From Craterostigma plantagineum (Eukaryota; Streptophyta; Magnoliopsida; Lamiales; Linderniaceae), in contig JAPQWV010000741.1 of NCBI GenBank assembly GCA_027422505.1, positions 1 to 64,000 on the forward strand: a stretch of DNA of 64,000 nucleotides. Reading direction: 5' to 3'. The translations under genes and the position numbers were made by a program. The notes beneath the pieces were generated by a model that was not told the DNA's origin, made no database searches, and worked only from the letters and a program-made list of their open reading frames with translations. Below, piece by piece: positions 23,030 to 34,070 of the stretch; positions within the stretch are counted from its first letter, which is position 1; the number at the start of each line of letters is the position of its first letter.

Positions 23030-25220
23030 TGCTATTTCAAAGGACAGTGTGTCATGATCAGCTGAGTGTTTGGCTCTTTGTGTTATTGCTCGACCCTTTC
23101 AGTTACCAGAAGAAAATTTGATGCCAGGGCCAAAGCATGTATGTTCGTTGGTTATCTAAATGGTATGAAGGGTTACAAGGTAATGGACATAGCAACAAAG
23201 GAAATATTTGTTTCTCGTGATGTGATTTTTGAAGAGGATGAGTTCCCATTTAGGAAACAGAGTTGCCTGTCAGCAGATAAGGACCCTTTCTCAAGGCTTG
23301 TCTTACCCAGATTACATACAGTAGAATCTGTGAGTAGAGAAGATGTAGAGATGCTGGCACTTCATAATCATGAGGAACCTATTGATCATGAAACAGATGA
23401 AGATGACCATGTGCCATCTGATAATCTTGGAACAGAAATACCAGAAGTAGAAGCACCAGTTGGATTGGAGCAAGGTCCCACTGTCATGGAGGATCAACCA
23501 CAGAATTAGCATCAGCGGAGAAGGTCATATAGGGAGTTCAGAAGGCCATGATACCTCAAGGACTATCACTGCAATAAAGTTTCTTACCACAAAGTAGTTC
23601 ACCCCATATCTGAGACACTATCATATCAGAGGTTCTCCCCAAGGTATCATGCCTTCATTCCAATATTGCTCTTGTTCAGGAACCCAAGAATTATGCCCAG
23701 GCCTCCTCATCACAGAACTGGATTGAGGCTATGGAGGAAGAATTCCAGGCATTAGAGGCCAATAAGACTTGAACTGTTGTTCCATTACCAGAAGGAAGCA
23801 AGGCAATTGGGAGCCGTTGGGTCTATAAGGTCAAGTTCAACTCCAATGGTAGCATAGAAAAATACAAGGCACACTTACTGGCTAAGGGATATGATCAACG
23901 AGAGGGGGTGGACTACATTAGCATATTTGCTCCAGTGGCCAAGCCAAGTACCATAAAGATCATCATTGCTTTAACAGCTAAACTTCACTGGAATCTGCAA
24001 CAGTTAGATGTGATCAACGCCTTCCTGAATGGTGATCTCACAGAAGAAGTATTCATGGACTTACCTGAAGGTTTCTACAATAGCAATAGAACAGGGCAGG
24101 AAGGATGGTTTGCCAGCTCCACAGGTCTTTGATGGCCTGAAGCAGGCATCTCGGCAGTGGAATATCAAATTCTCTTAGGCCGTAAGAAACTTTGGTTTCA
24201 TCCAGACCCAATCAGACCATACCCATTCTGTGAGAGAAAAGGGAGACCATCTTACCATTTTATTAGTTTATGTCGAGACATAATTCTAGCAGGGCCTTCA
24301 GCTGCAGCAATAGAGGAGGCAAAGGACTTTCCGAGACACTGCTTTAAGATCAAAGACCTGGGGGATTTGAGGTTCTTTCTTGGCATTGAGGTGGAAAGAA
24401 GTCAGCAGGGAATTATGATCACTCAAATACAGTATGCCCTGCAGCTCCTCACAGATTCTGGTTACCTAGAAGCTAAGCCACTAACTACACCCATGAACCT
24501 CAATGACAAGATATTCAAGGAAAGCGGAGAGCTGCTCATAGACCCTTTCAGATATAGGAGGATGATTGGGAGATTAATCTAATTAACATTTACAAGACCA
24601 GACATTACTTTTGCTGTACAAAAGCTCAGCCAGTACATGTCAGCTCCAAGGACAGAACATCTTAAGGCAGTCCATCATCTGCTCAGGTACATTAAGGTAA
24701 CACCTGGTCAGGGAATTTTCATGGCTGCAACTCCAGACCTACACTTAAGTTCTCTGATGCTGATTGGGGAAGCTGCCAGGATACAAGGAGATCAGTAAGT
24801 GAATATTGCACCTTTCTTGGGAATTCCATGATAACTTGGAAAGCTTAAAAGCAGGCACCGATATCTTGATCTTCAACTGAAGCTGAATACCGAGCTTTAG
24901 GATCAGCTGTGGTAGAAATGCTGTGGAAAAAACAGCTGCTCCAAGAATTACATTTTGACATTAGTAGCCTCCAGTTTTATACTGTGATAACCAGTCTACA
25001 TTGAAGCTAGAGTCCAACAAAATTCCATGACAAGACCAAACATATCGAGATTGATTGCCATTTCATTAGGTATCACATGTCACAAGGTTCGATCAAGCTG
25101 TTACCAATCAAGTTAGAGGATCAGCTGGCAGATTTACTGACCAAGCCTTTCACAGGTCCCATTTTGCAAAGATTATTGGTCAAGATGTCAGTAGTTAACC
25201 ACTACCTTCCATCTTGGGGG
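23030..25220 (+). pseudogene. Copia integrase C-part, RT and RNase H remnant
   Basis: The integrase C-terminal region reads VFGSLCYCSTLSVTRRKFDA and CMFVGYLNGMKGYKV (23066-23200). RT motifs follow: SRWVYKVKFNSNGS, LAKGYDQREGVDY, LQQLDVINAFLNGDL (about 23815-24040) and LRFFLGIEVERSQQG (24370). RNase H remnants include KTKHIEIDCHFIRYHM and LEDQLADLLTKPF (25035-25150). Several stops break it, and the catalytic YVDD region is damaged. This is a dead pol. Confidence 0.82.
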
Positions 25221-25221
25221 G

Positions 25222-25898
25222 TGATATTGAAGCACCTCGTATTCATGGAAGAGAAACCATGCAGAATGATAAGAAGCTGACCGATAATACGAAGAACGCG
25301 TGTGACATGAAGAAAGCGTGTTTTCAAGAAGGCGGGTTTCCAACTTATGGAGCCGCTGCTGTGAATGACGATTCCAACCCTTTTAAAGAAAGGAGCGTTT
25401 AAACAGTTTTTGGCCCCTTTTTGCTGTATATAAAAAGAACTGCGTCATTCTGTTTTAGTTAATTAACCTTCTTCTCTCAGTTGCTCTCTCTGTAAAATTT
25501 TGTATCAAGTTCATCAATGGAAATCATATTTCCCGTGGATGTAGAATTGAAATCAATTTGAACCACGTAAATCGTGTGACGTGCAAATTCGTGTTTTAGT
25601 TTTCTTATGGTATTAGAGCAAGCTTCCGCTCACCGTCACCTGATTCATATGTCCACGTGTTAGGGCAGTCATGCCACACGTGTGGGAGCGTGTTGAGATT
25701 CTAAGTGGGTTTCGTCCCACATCGGATAATTCAAGCTCTTGAAGCTAGTATATATAAGAGACTTTCTCCACCTATCACCAATTGGTTTTAGGAAGGACTC
25801 CTCGATTTCTAATATGGTATCAGAGCGGATGGCTTTCCAAGCTGCGGCGATTCATCGATTTATGCGACTTCAAGTTTGCGATCCGATCTGTCAAACTA
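25222..25898 (+). repeat. Right composite LTR plus PBS and leader
   Basis: It begins TGATATTGAAGCACC directly after the purine tract. It repeats segment A, the spacer, segment B (from about 25681) and then the TGGTATCAGAGC PBS, with about 80 bp of pre-gag leader, ending in CTGTCAAACTA. The extension past the PBS shows that this is more than a normal 3' LTR. Confidence 0.75.
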
Positions 25899-26164
25899 AT
25901 TTCAAAATATTGTTTTAGAAACAGTAAAAGGACTTCCATCAAAAGATAAAAGAGAAGTTGTGAAGTGACTCAGGGAGGATACGTTAATTTCAAATTTAAC
26001 AATAAAGGAAGCTTGTACGCAAATCATAAATTCCGTAAGCAAGCAAATCTGAAACAAGATTTAAGTGGGATATTATCTTGATTAGCTTATATTTAAATTT
26101 ATTAGTCGGCGTGCATAACGCGCTGATGCTAACATATATTGTTTTAGACTTTAGTGGAAGGAGA
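25899..26164. other. Short intergenic stretch
   Basis: AT-rich DNA between the copia element and the MULE target site. A short frame near 25905-26040 vaguely resembles gag helices, but I cannot support a feature. Confidence 0.35.
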
Positions 26165-26173
26165 AAATAATAA

Positions 26174-26480
26174 GGCTTTTTAATTAAATTAGGGTTAGTT
26201 TAACCCAAATTAGACAAAATAGGGCTAATTTGACAAAAATTGCCAAAATAGGGGGAAACGCGCCCAATAGCCGCGACGTCGCGCCTATTAAGCGCGACGT
26301 GCCATGCGCGGGCCAGAACGGGCCATATCGGGCCCGATATTTGAAAATCGGGCCTGATTTTTGAAAAAAATTGTTTGGGCCGACTGACGGCCCAGTAGAC
26401 CCCTCGTCGCGGCTATTAGCCGCGACGTCGCGCTTAATAGCAGCGACGACGCGGATAATATAGCCGCGACCTCTTCTTCT
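26174..26480 (+). repeat. Left TIR of the MULE
   Basis: It is inverted relative to 28060-28438. An AT-rich terminal 100 bp is followed by GC-rich blocks, including GCCGCGACGTCGCGCC at about 26270 and again near 26420. Confidence 0.8.
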
Positions 26481-26908
26481 TCCCCCCCATTTCTCTTCTT
26501 CTCCTCCCCACCGATTCCGGCGATTTACAGCGGCGATTCACGGTGACGAACACCACGTGATAGATCCATCATTCCTCGTCATCATCGATTAAGCTTCTTT
26601 TGGGTATGAAACTCCTAATTCGTTTAAATTTTGATTTTGATGTTTCGTTAAATTTCGTCGAATTCTTGCATTTAAATTTGTGTTTTTGGTATAATATGTG
26701 CTTTACATATTGTGGGTTGCTTAGTAGATTGATATTATACGTTAATTTTACTTAATTCACTCGATTTAGGTTAATTCCCCTAATTTCGAAACCTAATTTT
26801 GAAATTAGGGTTTCTAGGTTATTTGATTCGTTTGTTAGTACATGAGTCAATTTATGTGTTTGTTTATTGTTTTTTGTTGCGATATTGACTTTGAAACGCT
26901 AATTTAGG

Positions 26909-27222
26909 ATGGATACGAACGAATATTACGGTCCAATCGATAGATCACTTTTGATATTCCAGGATAGTCATCGTGTAACGATGTACTATCCAACGCTGAT
27001 GGTGCCCTCGACACACCTTTGACCGTTAGGGGTTTGGAGAGTGTCGTCTGGGGTAAGCTTTCACGACCGGTGCGGTTGCACTGTCAGGAGGAGATATGGA
27101 TGGAGGATTGGACCTCATACATCAGATGCAGGGTCTTTTCCTTGACAGACGACAGCGAAGACATATGTCGTACGCTGATAGGGCCGAGGTGGTACTCACG
27201 TCTAACAACCCTCAAATGGTAA
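26909..27222 (+). pseudogene. Plant-mobile-domain-like fragment in MULE
   Basis: A short frame starts at 26909 (MDTNEYYGPIDRSLLIFQDS) just after a possible splice acceptor (TTTAG). It resembles the start of plant mobile domain (PMD) / phosphatase-7-long-form-like proteins, which often carry GPxDxSxLxxQxxHRS. The frame is broken by TGA at 27020 and continues in another frame at 27019-27222 (LESVVWGKLSRPVRLHCQEE). It converges on the transposase gene. PMD domains are known to travel with MULEs. The assignment is moderate. Confidence 0.45.
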
Positions 27223-28004
27223 TCGTTAACTGCACATTTTAACTGTTCTTTGCTATTAAACGTCATACCTACGTAAAATGCGGGATCGTCCGTGTCGTAA
27301 AAATCACCACCAGTTTCGTCAACTTCTGGGGGAGCCAATTGATAAGAGGTATTAAACGGGACCGACTGGTATAATGCTCTATTCTCTTCTGGCTCACTTG
27401 GCGTTGGTTCATCGTCATTTTCATCATCGGCATCGGCGGGATCTGGCAATTCGTCTAGTGCCCCACCCTCGTCGTCAGCTTCGGAGTCACTGACGTCACT
27501 ATCTCGGACGCCGTCATGAACGATCTCAGGTTGCGCCACCGTCGAACTAGTAGGAACCCATTGGCTACTCGAAGGTATATCTTCTTGAGGGGCAAACGAA
27601 ATATTCGTCAATCCTTCAGTAACTGAAGTGATGTCAGGAAACGAATCCATCGGCGCGGGATTAGTGTATTGAACGATCTCAGTTGTCTCGACAAAGACCT
27701 CAATGTAATCGAGATCGTTGTCGGGATCCAAGAAGTATGCGAGGTCGGCATCACTAGACACTAGTAGGAGATTATGATACAGTCGTGAGTGTTGATAGTG
27801 TTCGTTCTTCACTCGAACGATTAAAAAGAAAGAATTGTTGTCGACGGAAGTCATGTCGTACAACATACTAAGAAATTGATCGAAATTGGTATCGCGACGA
27901 ATTCGTCGATAACCAATGGGTTGAAGACTATACTGTATGTTGTTTGATTCGTGTATGATTTCACCGCCATAATAAACAACTACTTGAATTTTTCTAGACA
28001 CCAT
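27084..28004 (-). CDS. MuDR-type transposase, N-terminal part only
   Basis: A 306-residue frame starts on the minus strand about 55 bp inside the right TIR. Residues 1-110 resemble the PB1-like N-terminus of plant MULE transposases (VYYGGEIIHESNNIQYS). An acidic linker (about 165-215) follows. Residues about 238-270 (FYVGMTFNSKEQLKCAVNDY) match the MuDR N-terminal domain. The DDE catalytic core and SWIM zinc finger are missing, so the protein could not transpose DNA. It could at most bind TIRs. Confidence 0.8.
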   Translation of the reverse strand: MVSRKIQVVVYYGGEIIHESNNIQYSLQPIGYRRIRRDTNFDQFLSMLYDMTSVDNNSFFLIVRVKNEHYQHSRLYHNLLLVSSDADLAYFLDPDNDLDYIEVFVETTEIVQYTNPAPMDSFPDITSVTEGLTNISFAPQEDIPSSSQWVPTSSTVAQPEIVHDGVRDSDVSDSEADDEGGALDELPDPADADDENDDEPTPSEPEENRALYQSVPFNTSYQLAPPEVDETGGDFYDTDDPAFYVGMTFNSKEQLKCAVNDYHLRVVRREYHLGPISVRHMSSLSSVKEKTLHLMYEVQSSIHISS

Positions 28005-28059
28005 ATTGGATATGTATGAAATTTATGAAATAATAATCGACAAATTGAGCCGTTTAAAT

Positions 28060-28438
28060 AGGGTGAGCGGTCGCGTCCATTGGACGCGTCGTCGCGCCTA
28101 TTAACAGCGACGTCGCGCCTATTAACCGCGATGCATAGTGGCCCAATAACGTGAGTGTGCTTAGTGGGTTTTTAGTGGCCGGTTAGTGGGTTTTAGTGGG
28201 TATTGGTCAACGTTCGCGTCCATTAGGCGCGACGTCGCGTCCATTAACAGCGACGATGGCCCAAGCGGGCCACAAGCGGGCCCGACCGGGCCCTTGCTGT
28301 GCCACGTCAGCCTCCGCGTCCAATGGGCGCGACGCCGCGGTTATTAAGCGCGTTTCACCCGATTTTAGTAATTTTTGTCAAATTAGCCCTATTTTGTCTA
28401 ATTTGGGTTAAATTAACCCTAATTTAATTAAAAAAACC
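28060..28438 (-). repeat. Right TIR of the MULE
   Basis: It is the reverse counterpart of 26174-26480. It has GCGACGTCGCGCC-type blocks at about 28090-28130, 28218-28255 and 28318-28345, and the AT-rich end AGGGTTAATTTAACCC on its minus strand. Confidence 0.8.
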
Positions 28439-28447
28439 AAATAATAA

Positions 28448-28789
28448 AGTAAAATATTAATCTGGGTGGAAGAAGCGTTACGCCATTATATCATTGCAGG
28501 TCAACAAATCCCACATTTCATTGACCGAAGCCAAATCTTTTGTAAATAAATACTTCAATTTCCTTTTATCTTTATTTCTATTTAATGAAGTTAAGCTCTC
28601 GCACCTTTCTTGTTCGGTTTGATATTGAATGCTGGTGTGGCATTACTTACATACAACTACCCATCTTTTAGATGGATCGAGGAGACGAGTGAATTGATTG
28701 ATTGATTGAGATTCCCCCAATTTTCAGCTTCTACTCGTCTCCCTCGAGAAAGAAGATCTTATTTTCAGAATCTGAAAAAAGAAAGAAAG
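28448..28789 (+). other. Upstream region of the EDR2-like gene
   Basis: This is the 342 bp between the MULE and the start codon. It must contain promoter and 5' UTR, so the MULE lies very near the transcription start. A TGAT repeat (28693-28708) and an AGAAAGAAAG tract precede the ATG. Confidence 0.4.
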
Positions 28790-31400
28790 ATGGGTGTTTG
28801 TGGATCGAAGCCGCAAGGCTGCGTTGGTGTGAAGGGCAAATTAAACTTGCAGAAACGTCGGAGAAAGAGGAGAGCCAGGCGAGTAACGAGCGCCCATCGA
28901 TCTTCGAATAAAAAAAGGGGTGAACCATCGGAGATTTCTTACAATAATCCCGCTTTTCAAGGTCTTTGTTTTTGTTTTGTTTGAATTGTGGGTTGTGTGA
29001 TTTTGTTTGGAATTTGCCGGGTTCAGCTCAAAGTTGGCTAATTTATATGGGTTGATTTTCCTATTCGGTTTATCGATTTATATGTGCGGTTGGGTGGATT
29101 TGTACAGCGCTGTTCTTGTTGCTTTCGTTAGTTATCAGTGATGAGGTTTGTGTAGATTGATTTACTGTAATACAAAGAGGTAAATGCAGCTTGATTATAG
29201 TATTGGAGCTTGTTTTGAGATGATAAAAGCTTTGCAATTCTTTATGAATTTGAGCAGGTAATAACGAGTGTTGGCACGACCCAGATTCGGTGATTAGTTC
29301 AGATGGTGAAGACGAATTTTATAGCGTCCAAGACGGTTAGTTTAAAGCTGCTAACGACAACTTTATCATTTTTCTATTCGAATAAAAAAAGCGCTAATAT
29401 CTCGAAGTTGGTCACTGTTTTACCAGATATATCGCAAGCTGGATCTATATCGACCGGTGTCACGCCAAGATTCTCGAATCTCGCAATTAATTCTAATAAC
29501 GAGTTTCGATCGAGCTTTGAGGACCCAGAAAATGAGCAGAAAACTCACGAGACAGCTGAAAAGGACGAAGAAGAATCTGCATTGCACAACTGCAGTTTCC
29601 TTTCTAATTCTTTGCTGCCATGTCTTGCTTGTGATGAGTCCATAGATGGTAAGAAAAAACCGAGTGGTTTAGGTGGTCCCAGCTTTAAGAAAAGACTCTC
29701 TATCACTCCTTCGTTTAAATGGAAAGAACCTCAGGAGAATGCTTCAATAGGTACGTTAGTGGCTTTTTATTTCTAATTCCAAATGTTTTTCAAGACAAGA
29801 ACAATATTTCTTTAACCATTGTTAGCCTCTAACATTTGCAGCTAAGAAACTCATATGGTTGAGACAGTCTTCTGCTGTAATATTTTATGACACTCGGTTT
29901 GTTAATGTCTCAGCATTATCGAAACCTGTGATCCATAGACCAATAGCAGGCTCTCAGATTAGGTGTTCCCCATTAGAGAAGATTGTGCCAGAATCTTGGT
30001 CACCGATCGAGCCAAACACCTTCAAAGTCCGCGGACAAAATTTTCACAAGTAAAGCATTTGATTTTACTAATCTTGGTAGCTGATTAAATTCGTTCGACG
30101 TAGTGAAAAGACTCGGAGATTGATTTCGATTTTTTGTTGTATTGGCAGAGATAAGAAGAAAGAATTTGCTTCAAACAATGCTGCTTATGTCCCCTTTGGA
30201 GTAGATGTGTTCTTATCACCTCGCAAGATTGATCATATAGCTCGGTTCGTGGAACTGCCTCCAATTGGCTCTTATGGAGAAATCCCTTCTGTTCTTGTGG
30301 TAAATCTCCAGGTAATCTACGAGCACAGATCGACTATCTTACATTATGAGTTGTCTTTTTCCTTGAATAAGTTAAGTTGCAAGTAAAACTCTGAAAGACA
30401 ACTATTGTGTTAACGATGTGTTCAAAAGATTTTCCTCGTCATGCTCAATATAGTAACATCACAAATGTTGTGTAATAGAAATATCTTTGTTAACACTAAA
30501 ACAGATGACAATATGATGTGATCTCAATTAAATGAACTGGGCTTTGCACATAATATTTTCTGGCTAAAATATATTCCCTTGTATTATCTTATACAGATTC
30601 CACTATATCCTGCTGCTATATTCCAAAACGACTATGATGGAGCTGGCGTGAGTTATGTATTCTACTTCAGGCTCTCGGAAAATTATTCGAATGATCTACC
30701 AATTCATTTTCGTGAGAATATCAAGGTAAAAGCAAGTAATTGTGGCAAAAAGTTTTTATTCGCTCAAGTAACCTTCTGCGGATTAAATTATATGGTTTTG
30801 ATTGCTGCAGAAAGTAATCGCTAATGAGGTAGAGAAGATAAAAGCTTTCCCAAAGGATACAAACGCACCCATCAGAGAAAGATTAAAGATTTTGGCCCGA
30901 GTGGCAAACGTTGAGGATCTTCAGTTAAGCTCGGCCGAGAGGAAACTCATGCAAGCTTATAACGAGAAACTGTTCTTACACGCCCACAACATGAGTTTTA
31001 CCTGGTATTTTCATTATTCTTGCAAGAACACTAAAGGATTCTTGAATTTTGTTCGGTTGGTGATGTTTGAATAAAACGCCATTTTTTCCTGCAGGGAGAA
31101 AACTACTTTGAAATCGATTTGGACATACACAGATTCAGTTACATTGCTCGAAAGGGCTTTGAGTCTTTTCACGACAGAATCAAGCACTGCATCTTTGATT
31201 TTGGTCTGACAATTCAGGTAAGATCTATTGATAAATCTTGTCTTGAGCAGAAATCGAAACATCTTAAGAGTTTCCAAATGGTGTTTGTTTATGTTTATAT
31301 AATGCAGGGAAATAAAGCCGAAGATTTACCAGAGTGCATACTGTGCTGTTTAAGATTGAAGGAGATTGATTATGCAAACTATTGCCAACTTGGCTTTTGA
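28790..31400 (+). CDS. EDR2-like protein, DUF1336 (one apparent frameshift)
   Basis: Nine exons: 28790-28961, 29258-29335, 29427-29750, 29842-30049, 30149-30311, 30597-30725, 30811-31004, 31095-31217 and 31308-31400. The product would be about 494 residues. The N-terminus MGVCGSKP fits N-myristoylation, followed by a basic [10 protein letters not shown] patch. The C-terminal half is the EDR2_C/DUF1336 domain ([72 protein letters not shown]). Family members include EDR2, a negative regulator of pathogen-induced cell death; this short member lacks PH and START domains. Exon 7 is one base short near 30970: the family pattern continues in the +1 frame from there to the donor site, and exon 8 is again in the expected frame. 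It is either a recent pseudogene or a sequence error. Confidence 0.88.
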
Positions 31401-31655
31401 AATCTTTACACAGCTAAGCTAATAAAGGGCCTCAAAACTGCAAGGAGAAGAAAAACAGAATTGCATGAAGACACTCATGGATCAATTTTACAATTAGAAT
31501 TGATTTTCCTGTGCGCATTGTACAGGTAATGCATTAATGTTATCAGTGTATAGATGATGATGAATGTAAGGCGACAAGAGTTCATTGTCCTAACGAGGTT
31601 ACATGTATGTCTTGTCTCATTTTGTGAGTTTAAGGTAAGAGATCTCTTTCCAAAC
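31401..31655 (+). other. 3' flank of EDR2-like gene
   Basis: The 255 bp between the stop codon and the outer retrotransposon LTR must carry the 3' UTR. An AATAAAGG motif at 31420 and TTGTACAGGTAATG-like sequence near 31520 are possible poly(A) context. The retrotransposon abuts it directly. Confidence 0.4.
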
Positions 31656-33397
31656 TGAAGATATAAGTGTGACTAAGAGGGGGGGGGGGGGGGTCGGTGA
31701 ATTAGGCTTATAAAAATTTGTATGCTTCTTTTCACAAATTCTAAGTGTAGTAACTTAGATATACCTACTAAAGTTTGTGACGAGTATGCCTGATATAAAA
31801 CCGTCGGATGTATGTCGGTTCTGTCTCACAGCGATAAAGGAATAACTGAAAGTAAATGCGAGACAGGATTTTTATGGAGGTTATATCCCCAACTGGGGTT
31901 TACTCCTCTCCATGGGATTTGCTTCCCAAGAGTTTAACCAATCACTATAATACACGTAGGTGGTTACAAAACTGATTGGTTAGCCCAATACACAACCGAA
32001 ACAAGTCGTACACTAGCCACTACTAGGTTACCACACGTCGAGTTTCGTTCATCGGAATCTCCTTGATCCCGACAGACACAGCTCGCTACCGAAGGGTCCC
32101 CGGAACTCGTCCTTCGTTTCACGTGTGCGTAAATGTCGACCTTGCCTCCTTGGTATTGCTCATGTCTGAAGACAACACGTCCGAAGACAGAATATATGGA
32201 GGGGATGATGGAATATCAGATGAATCACCCGCTCAGTGATGGAATCGCAAGTTAACGCTCAGTTAGGCAGAAACCTATCGCAAATGGAAGGTTCAGGAAT
32301 CTCTTAGTATCTTTCTGCTCAAATATCTCTTGTAGGCTTATATTTGCAAATTCTTAGTCTCTCGAAATATGAAGTGTGGCGCATATATAATCCTTATCAA
32401 TCAACACTTCACATGGAAAATCATATCATTTAATAATCATCAAATCAAGCATAGTTTCCATGCAATTTTCGAGTCAATCATACCATATAAATCATGCTCT
32501 TAATAAATCATCATAACGGTCATATAGCATATTAAAGCATGATTATTTTCCATATAAAAGCTCATTTAAGCATGCATATATTCCACATGAAGACTCAATT
32601 TCGTTCTCATTCATATTCAATCACTTCCATATATTTACCATGTCAGGACTTTCCATAAGTGATTCCCTGCTGTCTGTTTCTAGTATAAATCAATCCAGAT
32701 TAACTTTCCAATTATAGCACACTAGATAGCATCATATCAGCACGTTTTCCATATGTAGCTCATAGTATTAGATCAATATATTTACCATGTTTAGCACACA
32801 AATCATATCAGAGCATACTTCATTCGATTTATCAATCATGGCAGAACTTTCCTTATTTCAGAGAGCACATCCGTTTATAGCACATACCATATAATAGTAT
32901 CTTATCCACAGAGTCAATCAAATCAAATCTTCCCTAAATATAATATTCCAATAAGCATAAGGAAAGTTATTAATTCAATATTGCACATTAAATTCAGTGG
33001 AAATCATGCAAAGAATCGTATATGTGATTTTCGTCAGGAAAAACAGATTTTGAACAGATATATCACTTTTCATATATAATCAGCATATTTTCCTTAGTTC
33101 AGTAGGATATCTCATGCATTATTTCCATATACAGCACAGAACGATATATCCTATCACATGGGCAGTCTATAACATGCGATCACCTAGTCTCAACAACTAA
33201 TCACCAAATCATATGCGAATCAAATATTCAACACTTTAATAAATCTATAGCTCATAATTAATGCATGTGTGAATATTTTCATATACTTAGACATTATATT
33301 GATCATAGATCGAATTGCTTAATCTATAGACCTAACGTTATTACAATTACATTGTCCATCAAAACTCTCTAACACACATGGACCAAAAAGGTCAACA
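31656..33397 (-). repeat. 3' LTR of outer element (1,742 bp)
   Basis: In plus coordinates it runs TGAAGATATAAG ... AAAAGGTCAACA. The adjoining TTCTCCCCCTTTTT is the complement of the polypurine tract. It aligns with 63333-64000. It includes a run of 15 G (31679-31693) that is only 6 G in the other LTR. Confidence 0.85.
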
Positions 33398-33754
33398 TTC
33401 TCCCCCTTTTTGATGATGACATGTAATTGATGCAGCACATAAGCATGTAAGCATATTCGATTTCACAAGTCCTAGCGCATATGTCTAAGTGTTCAACAAT
33501 TTGCAAAATAGAGCATATGATATTTCCTAATCACATATGATACACATTTGCTCCCACTGTCTAAGTGCAGTTATCTCTATGTCATGCAAAGATATATCAT
33601 GAATAAAGTTGCTCCCCCTGTCTAAGTGCGGATATATCATGTCATTTTCAAGGTTATATCGTGGGTGCAAAATTTTGAAATCCCGTGAGTGTGCTCCCTG
33701 CCTAAGTGCGCATTTTCCAAGCATGATTCAAGCAATCAGATAATCATCGCATCA
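33398..33754 (-). other. 3' UTR of outer element with several PPT-like boxes
   Basis: The true PPT abuts the LTR (minus strand AAAAAGGGGGAGAA). Three more boxes follow at about 33546, 33608 and 33690. On the minus strand they read GCACTTAGACAGTGGGAGCA, GCACTTAGACAGGGGGAGCA and GCACTTAGGCAGGGAGCAC. Multiple conserved PPTs upstream of the 3' LTR are described for Sireviruses. The inner copia element inserted at 33759/33760. Confidence 0.7.
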
Positions 33755-33759
33755 GGCAC

Positions 33760-34056
33760 TGTTAGGATATTTAATTGGTTGTGTCAATAGTTTAAGTCTT
33801 GGGATTAATTATGTAATTATCTTTAGCTTGGGCTTTGGACTAGATAGTAATTATTTTATTATTAGTGATTGGGCCTTAATATACCTAGGGTTAATGTGGT
33901 ATATAAGGTTTTACCAACTCACTTTGAAAGCTAATCAAAGATCAAAAGGCTTACTCTTATTTTCACACACTACACACACTCAAAGGTGAGAAACTCTCCC
34001 TTCTTCATTCCATTTAGCCTCTTTGATTCCTTGTTTGGTGCATTTCGGGACCAACA
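33760..34056 (+). repeat. 5' LTR of inner element
   Basis: It starts TGTTAGGATATT and ends GGGACCAACA. A TATA-like TATATAAGG is at 33900-33908. It differs from the 3' LTR at the AAAAGGC/AAAATGC site and the CATTTCGGG/CATTGCGGG site. Confidence 0.92.
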
Positions 34057-34058
34057 AG

Positions 34059-34070
34059 TGGTATCAACGC
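34059..34070 (+). other. Primer-binding site of inner element
   Basis: TGGTATCAACGC lies 2 nt after the LTR. It matches the initiator-Met PBS TGGTATCAGAGC at 10 of 12 positions. Confidence 0.7.

Larger units (their letters stand above)
18239..25898 (+). mobile_element. Degenerate Ty1/copia retrotransposon with composite ends
   Basis: Direct repeats of about 680 bp (18239-18928 and 25222-25898) flank decayed gag, protease, integrase, RT and RNase H segments in copia order (integrase before RT). A purine tract, CTTGGGGGGTGA, lies just before the right repeat. Many stops and frameshifts make it non-functional. A 1.87-kb solo LTR sits in the integrase region. The repeats extend past the PBS into the leader on the right side, which a simple LTR would not do. 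Confidence 0.8.
26174..28438. mobile_element. MULE with long GC-rich TIRs, TSD AAATAATAA
   Basis: AAATAATAA flanks the element (26165-26173 and 28439-28447). The ends are long inverted repeats. The left reads GGCTTTTTAATTAAATTAGGG and then ACCCAAATTAGACAAAATAG; the reverse complement of the right reads GGTTTTTTTAATTAAATTAG and the same ACCCAAATTAGACAAAATAG. The TIRs carry repeated palindromes such as GCGACGTCGCG. The interior has a MuDR-type transposase N-part (minus) and a plant-mobile-domain-like fragment (plus). At 2.27 kb it is a deletion derivative. Confidence 0.88.

Noticed and set aside
29303..29776. 157-codon frame as a separate gene
   Set aside because: It spans intron 2 and exon 3 of the EDR2-like gene; the spliced reading explains the conserved part.
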